The notes under the pieces are model-generated. The model was not told where the DNA came from and did not search any database. It saw nothing but the letters and a program-made list of their open reading frames with translations. Made by a program: the position numbers and the translations under genes. Shown here piece by piece: positions 59,963-64,000 of a stretch of DNA of 64,000 bases. Position 1 is the first letter of the stretch. Each line of letters starts with the position of its first letter. Origin of the DNA: Anaerolineales bacterium (GTDB lineage Bacteria; Chloroflexota; Anaerolineae; 4572-78; NAK82). Location: positions 4,596,205 to 4,660,204 of the forward strand of contig CP070811.1 in the NCBI GenBank assembly GCA_020343875.1, read 5' to 3'.

Positions 59963-60649
59963 ATGATGAAAGTAACGCTTAAACTCTTCGCGCAATTGCG
60001 GGAAATTGCTGGGGCTGGAAAGCTAGAGCGCGAGCTGAACGACGGGGCGAGCGTCAAGGATTTGCTGGACATCCTCTATGCTGAGTTTCCGCGTCTTTCC
60101 GAACTGACATCGCGCGCAGTTATTACCGTTAACCAGGAATTTAGCACGCCCGATAGCCGGCTGGAGGATGGGGACGAGGTGGCAATCTTCCCACCGGTCA
60201 GCGGCGGGAGAGACTCGTTTCGGGTTACATTTGACCCGCTCTCTATTGACGAAGTGGCACGAACGGTTATCCGCCCACATACCGGAGCGGTGGCGACTTT
60301 CGCCGGCGTGGTGCGTAATGTATCGGATGGCAAGGAAGTAGCTCACCTGATGTATGAAGCCTACGAAGAAATGGCTACGACCAAAATGCGCCAGGTGGCC
60401 GAGGAAGCGCGTGCCAGGTGGCCGTCCGTTGTGGACATGACCATCGTACAACGCATTGGGCACCTGGAAGTGGGCGAGGTGGCAGTCGTGATTGCCGTAT
60501 CCAGTGGTCACCGGCATGAAGGCTGTTTTGAGGCATGCCGCTATGCTATTGACCGACTCAAGCAGATCGTACCTATCTGGAAGAAAGAAGTGGGCCCGAC
60601 TGGCGAAGAGTGGGTGGAGGGGGATTATATACCCACGAAGGCTGACTGA
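59963..60649 (+). CDS. MoaD-MoaE fusion (molybdopterin synthase)
   Basis: A protein of about 228 residues from the ATG at 59963 (or 59966). The MoaD ubiquitin-like part (1-83) ends in PPVSGG, the glycine pair that normally carries the thiocarboxylate. It runs straight on into a MoaE domain (about 85-228), with MYEAYEEMATTKM, VIAVSSGHRHEGCFEACRYAID and the active-site Lys in PIWKKE. Because the Gly-Gly is internal, the fusion must be cleaved, or work in some other way, to be thiolated. Mycobacterial MoaX is a known precedent. Confidence 0.93.
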   Translation: MMKVTLKLFAQLREIAGAGKLERELNDGASVKDLLDILYAEFPRLSELTSRAVITVNQEFSTPDSRLEDGDEVAIFPPVSGGRDSFRVTFDPLSIDEVARTVIRPHTGAVATFAGVVRNVSDGKEVAHLMYEAYEEMATTKMRQVAEEARARWPSVVDMTIVQRIGHLEVGEVAVVIAVSSGHRHEGCFEACRYAIDRLKQIVPIWKKEVGPTGEEWVEGDYIPTKAD

Positions 60650-60667
60650 GGTAAGTACCTGAACGAG

Positions 60668-60886
60668 CTACAAGTCCAGGTCCATAACTTCGTCTGGACC
60701 TAATAGATGACCACGCGTAGCCACCACTGTGGAGTCTTGCTGCTCACTTGAACGCACGCGCTCCTGGGCCAGATACACGTCTAGTGCCCGCCGCACCACT
60801 TCCTCAAGCGAAATCTCTTCAGCTTGGGCTACCCCTTCCAGAAATTCCCATTCATGCCAGGTCAGTTCCACTGTCAACTTGGGCAT
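60668..60886 (-). CDS. Small ribbon-helix-helix-like protein
   Basis: A protein of 72 residues from the ATG at 60886 with AGGAGA upstream. The N-terminal strand and helix pair (KLTVELTWHEWEFLEG, EEISLEEVVRRALDVYLAQER) resembles ribbon-helix-helix DNA-binding proteins and type II antitoxins. The rest is a short acidic tail (HLLGPDEVMDLDL). No toxin-like partner gene is adjacent. The promoter at 60940-60969 is a good match, supporting expression. Confidence 0.65.
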   Translation of the reverse strand: MPKLTVELTWHEWEFLEGVAQAEEISLEEVVRRALDVYLAQERVRSSEQQDSTVVATRGHLLGPDEVMDLDL

Positions 60887-60939
60887 CGGGCATCTCCTAC
60901 GCCAGCATTCTCCCCGATAGGGTGCAAATGGCTGAGTTA

Positions 60940-60969
60940 TTATACCACATCGCAGCCCGCTGCTGCAAT
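60940..60969 (-). promoter_or_regulatory. Promoter for the small RHH-like gene
   Basis: On the minus strand, TTGCAG (60969-60964) and TATAAT (60945-60940) are separated by 18 bases, 54 bases before the start codon. Confidence 0.55.
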
Positions 60970-61033
60970 CTAGCTCCAACTGACGCGTCGGGGCTTTCCC
61001 CAAGACTCCTTTGAGAAGCCGCTATCAGAGCAT

Positions 61034-62623
61034 TTGTGCACATTGTCACCAGAGTCGATTGCCAGTGATAGGCTGGCATTCTATACTTATCCAGCCCTGA
61101 GCGGGATCTATGAAATTGTGAGGGCACGTCTCGTTCTAGGTGTGGGGGAGAATCTAATTATCTCTAGGATTGGCTTACAGCCTGATCCATGGAAAGCAGC
61201 CAAAGTCGGGATTGGGACGCCCTGTGGGCTGGTGTTTCTAGATGATTACCATTTCATCGAAACCCAATCCATTGACAATGCGCTTACATTTCTGCTGGAC
61301 CACCTGCCGCCCCAAATGCACCTGGTCATCGCCAGCCGGACCGACCCTGCCCTGCCGCTGTCCCGTCTGCGTGCTGGCAGACAACTCGTAGAGTTGCGTG
61401 CTGCCGACCTGCGCTTCACGCCCGACGAAGTGGCAGCCTTCCTGAATGAGGTAATGGACTTGGGACTTGGGACAGATCACGTGGCTTCCCTGGAGGTTCG
61501 TACCGAGGGCTGGATAGCCGGATTGCATTTGGCGGCGCTCTCTATGCAAGATCATGAAGATACTCCCAGTCTTGTGGCTGCGTTCCTCGTTAGCCAGCAC
61601 TATGTCCTGGACTATCTGGTGGAGGAGGTTCTTGCGCGTCAGGTCGAGAGTGCCCAGAACTTCTTGTTGCAGACCTCGATTTTGGGTCGTATGACCGGCC
61701 CCCTGTGCGATGCCGCCACCGGCGAGGGTGCGGAGCTAGACCAGTGGGGTGTGGCCGAAAGTGTAGCTGAATCGGTCACAAATGGACAGGCAATGCTGGA
61801 TAGGTTGGAACACGCTAACTTGTTCGTGGCCCCGCTGGACGACCGGCAGCGATGGTATCGCTATCACCGCCTTTTTTCCGATTTCCTGCGCGCGCGTCTG
61901 CATCAGATGCATCCTGACTGGGTGCCAGTCTTGCACCGCAGAGCCAGCGAGTGGTGTGCACAAGATGAACTAATGGATGAGGCAATTGGCCATACTTTGG
62001 CAGCACGGGATTTTGAGCGAGCGGCAGACCTGATCGAGATGGCTGCCGAAGGGGCCATGATGCGCAGTGAGGTGGCCACCCTCTTGGGTTGGCTGGAGGG
62101 CTTGCCTGATCGGGTGTTGAGTGGTCGACCCAGCTTGATTGTTTACCAAGCTGGCATGCTGTTTGCCCCCGAGGCAGCCGCCCAGGGTCCGCAGGGCGCC
62201 CAGGTCCTGCAGACGGTCAGCGGGGGCCCCATCTACGCGCTCGAGGCAGGCGGCCTGGGGCAGACCCGGCCGCGCTACCTGACCACCGGCATGGACCCCG
62301 CCCTCTCACCCGACGGACAGCAGGTGGCCTTCACCCGCTGGGAGGACACCCAACACGGCGCCCCCGGCAGCCTGTGGGTGATCAACCTGGATGGCACGGG
62401 CGAACGCATGCTCTTAAGTGACATCAACCAACCCAAATCACCGGCCTGGTCGCCGGATGGGTCGCAGATTGCCTTTCTGGCCGATCGCACCGGTGGATGG
62501 CAAGTCTGGCTTATGGCTGCCGACGGAAGCAATCAACGCCCGCTCTTCCCGGACGAGGTGCAGGCCCAGCTCAACTTGCAGTACCACGGCGTGGACGAGC
62601 GCGTGATCTCCTGGCAGAAGTAG
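61034..62623 (+). pseudogene. Chimeric relic: MalT-family regulator fragment joined to TolB-like propeller tail
   Basis: One open frame of 529 residues. Residues about 65-370 match the middle of MalT/LuxR-type STAND regulators (VFLDDYHFIETQSID, LTFLLDHLPPQMHLVIASR, GWIAGLHLAALSM, YHRLFSDFLRARLHQ). The P-loop start, TPR region and LuxR helix-turn-helix are missing. From about residue 385 (base about 62190) it becomes a TolB/PD40 beta-propeller C-terminus (DPALSPDGQQVAFTRW, PAWSPDGSQIAFLADRTGG), ending normally. The tail has visibly higher GC. This is most simply a deletion or recombination fusion without function. Confidence 0.75.
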
Positions 62624-62760
62624 GGCCAGCTGCTGGCGAATTGAGGAAGATAGAATAGATTCAGGCAAGACCAGCAACCACATTGGATATCCCTTGCTTT
62701 CGACGAGAAGTATGGCTTAACTGTTGGCTGGTGATCCTGAGAGCCTTGCCCATGCTGTAT

Positions 62761-62789
62761 TTGCACATATTGGCGGCATAGGATAAAAT
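62761..62789 (+). promoter_or_regulatory. Promoter for the RNase III operon
   Basis: TTGCAC (62761-62766) and TAAAAT (62784-62789) with 17-base spacing. The leader before the rnc start is about 110 bases; RNase III leaders are often self-cleaved, but I see no long hairpin here. Confidence 0.5.
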
Positions 62790-62905
62790 ATCAATCCTAT
62801 TATGATTCTTAATCACAGAACTGATGGCGCCGAAGGAATGGAGAATTGCTCGATTCTTTCGGCTCCCTCAGTTCGCCATACGGATAATCCTAGCAAGGAT
62901 GGGAT

Positions 62906-63634
62906 ATGCCAATGGGCGAACTACCTGCTGCTGAGGCCAGCTTGGGCCTCTCCTTCCGCGATAAGACCCTACTACAGCGCGCTCTGACTCACCGCTCGTA
63001 CGTCAATGAGAACACCGATTTTCCCTTTGAGGACAATGAACGGCTCGAGTTCTTGGGTGACGCGGTGCTAGATTTTGTGACTGCCGAGTATCTCTACCAC
63101 CGTTGCCCTGAAATGAGCGAGGGCCAGCTCACCAGCCTGAGAGCCGCCTTGGTACGAACTGAGACGCTGGCTGACTTTGCGTCACGAATAGGGCTTGGCC
63201 AGCACATTTTCCTGGGGCGAGGCGAATTGGAGAACGGTGGGCGGGCGCGTCCGGCAATTCTATGTGATTGCTACGAGGCTTTGGTGGGTGCGCTCTACCT
63301 GGACCAAGGGCTGGAAGTGGCCAAAGCCTTTGTCATCCAGTCCGTTGGACTGGCCTTACCTCAAATCTTGGAGGACGCAGCCGACAAAGATGCCAAGAGC
63401 GCCCTTCAGGAACTGAGCCAGAAATACCGGCGGATCACGCCCACCTATCGAACAGTTGGCGAGCGGGGACCCGACCATGCCAAAGTTTTTACGTTGGTGG
63501 CTATGATTGGAAGGGAGGCCTATGGGTTTGGCCAAGGACACAGCAAGCAGGCCGCAGCCCAAGCTGCAGCTCAGGCCGCGTTAGCGCGACTGGAACAAGA
63601 GGTGCTTCGGGAAGTGGCGCCGGATGAGGCGTGA
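62906..63634 (+). CDS. rnc: Ribonuclease III
   Basis: A 242-residue double-strand-specific endoribonuclease. The catalytic domain has ALTHRSYVNE, NERLEFLGDAVLDF (signature motif, about 46-59), and DCYEALVGALYLDQG with the catalytic acidic residues. A double-stranded RNA-binding domain forms the C-terminus (about 165-235: DAKSALQELSQKYRRITPTY, GHSKQAAAQAAAQAAL). It processes rRNA and structured mRNAs. An alternate ATG lies two codons downstream. It overlaps the next gene's ATG by 11 bases. Confidence 0.97.
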   Translation: MPMGELPAAEASLGLSFRDKTLLQRALTHRSYVNENTDFPFEDNERLEFLGDAVLDFVTAEYLYHRCPEMSEGQLTSLRAALVRTETLADFASRIGLGQHIFLGRGELENGGRARPAILCDCYEALVGALYLDQGLEVAKAFVIQSVGLALPQILEDAADKDAKSALQELSQKYRRITPTYRTVGERGPDHAKVFTLVAMIGREAYGFGQGHSKQAAAQAAAQAALARLEQEVLREVAPDEA

Positions 63635-64000
63635 TTTTGGTTTAGGTGGCACCCGCAACAACAGGGTACTGGTGATTGGTGGCAGTGGCGAACTGGGACA
63701 ACAGGTGGTCGCGGCTGCCAAAGGCCGGGCAGCTGTGCATGCCACCTTTTTCACGCGCCCTCGACAGCTTTTCAATGAAACCTGGCATAAACTCGACATA
63801 ATCGATGCTCAGGGCGTTCACCGCCTGATGGCGCAACTGCGTCCCGACGCTGTTATTCATGCTGCCCACAGTGCCCATGACCGGGCAAAGTTCTCTTCAG
63901 ATGCTGACTTCCAAGCTGCTGTCGTAGATGGTGGAAGACACGTGGCCGAGGCTGCCGCTGAGGTCGGGGCGCGCTGTATTGTTCTTTCCACCGATCTGGT
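63624..64000 (+). CDS. RmlD-like NAD(P)-dependent sugar reductase, truncated by window edge
   Basis: The first 125 codons are present. After MRRDFGLGG and NRVLVIGGSGELGQQVV (a Rossmann G-x-G-x-x-G motif), it continues DIIDAQGVHRLMAQLRPDAVIHAAHSAHDRAKF, then a strand and LSTDLV, where the catalytic region would follow. This matches dTDP-4-dehydrorhamnose reductase or related extended SDR enzymes. The ATG at 63624 overlaps the rnc stop by 11 bases; a later start is possible. The catalytic Tyr-x3-Lys lies outside the window. Confidence 0.8.
   Translation, partial: MRRDFGLGGTRNNRVLVIGGSGELGQQVVAAAKGRAAVHATFFTRPRQLFNETWHKLDIIDAQGVHRLMAQLRPDAVIHAAHSAHDRAKFSSDADFQAAVVDGGRHVAEAAAEVGARCIVLSTDL

Overview
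The window looks like a chromosomal segment of a free-living aerobic member of the Chloroflexota, most likely Anaerolineae/Caldilineae-like. This is inferred from gene content only: Thr/Pro-rich linkers in secreted proteins, LVIVD-repeat and META-domain lipoproteins, multi-GAF histidine kinases paired with NarL-type regulators, an F420-type luciferase-like oxidoreductase, an A2-type caa3 oxidase, and large GT-C-like membrane proteins. There is no phage, transposase, CRISPR array, rRNA or convincing tRNA.

Layout. 1-906: a truncated VKOR gene behind a DsbA-like thioredoxin (disulfide-forming pair). 1014-5816: a consensus promoter and a same-strand run of site-2 protease RseP, a zinc-ribbon membrane protein, a HEAT-repeat protein, an AEC-type transporter and a TPR protein. 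5876-7441: an AraC-alkyltransferase (Ada-like) and the ribosome-rescue hydrolase ArfB; ArfB has a consensus promoter and an intrinsic terminator inside its leader, suggesting attenuation. 7856-17644: an extracellular-protein island with a subtilase, two paralogous small membrane proteins around two lipoproteins, a PA14-PA14-SH3 protein, and a 1391-residue lipoprotein with 3 META domains and about 20 LVIVD repeats. 17742-19299: an LLM oxidoreductase, the collapsed remnant of an isoquinoline-oxidoreductase-type molybdenum enzyme, and a small membrane protein.

19463-27386: signalling genes, comprising a lone receiver, a two-component pair with a four-GAF kinase, and two consecutive ECF sigma/anti-sigma modules. 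27691-28683: a molybdopterin-binding-domain protein. 28709-37699: an aerobic respiration operon read leftward from a promoter overlapped by an inverted repeat: degenerate receiver, caa3 subunits II (with cytochrome c), I, IV and III, CtaG, a YtkA-like protein, SURF1, heme O synthase and heme A synthase. Many of its junctions overlap by a few bases. A further two-component system (37921-40455) lies just upstream.

40565-49131: a MOP-superfamily-like transporter, a histidine phosphatase, a membrane-anchored GH3 enzyme, a divergent Ser/Thr kinase and FHA-winged-helix regulator, and an M24 peptidase. 49134-59008: a surface-glycan cluster with an LPG-synthase-like membrane protein, a methyltransferase, a DegT aminotransferase, a GT2 and two giant GT-C-like proteins. 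59387-60886: MoaC, a MoaD-MoaE fusion and an RHH-like small protein. 61034-62623 is a chimeric, probably dead gene joining a MalT-family regulator fragment to a TolB-like propeller tail. The window ends with RNase III and a truncated RmlD-like reductase.

The features I find most unusual are the arfB leader terminator, the kinase/FHA-winged-helix pair, heptamer-phased degenerate repeats found both between genes and inside the GT-C gene, the inverted repeat over the oxidase promoter, and two deletion-fusion relics. All functional calls rest on motifs recognised by eye; no database search was run.
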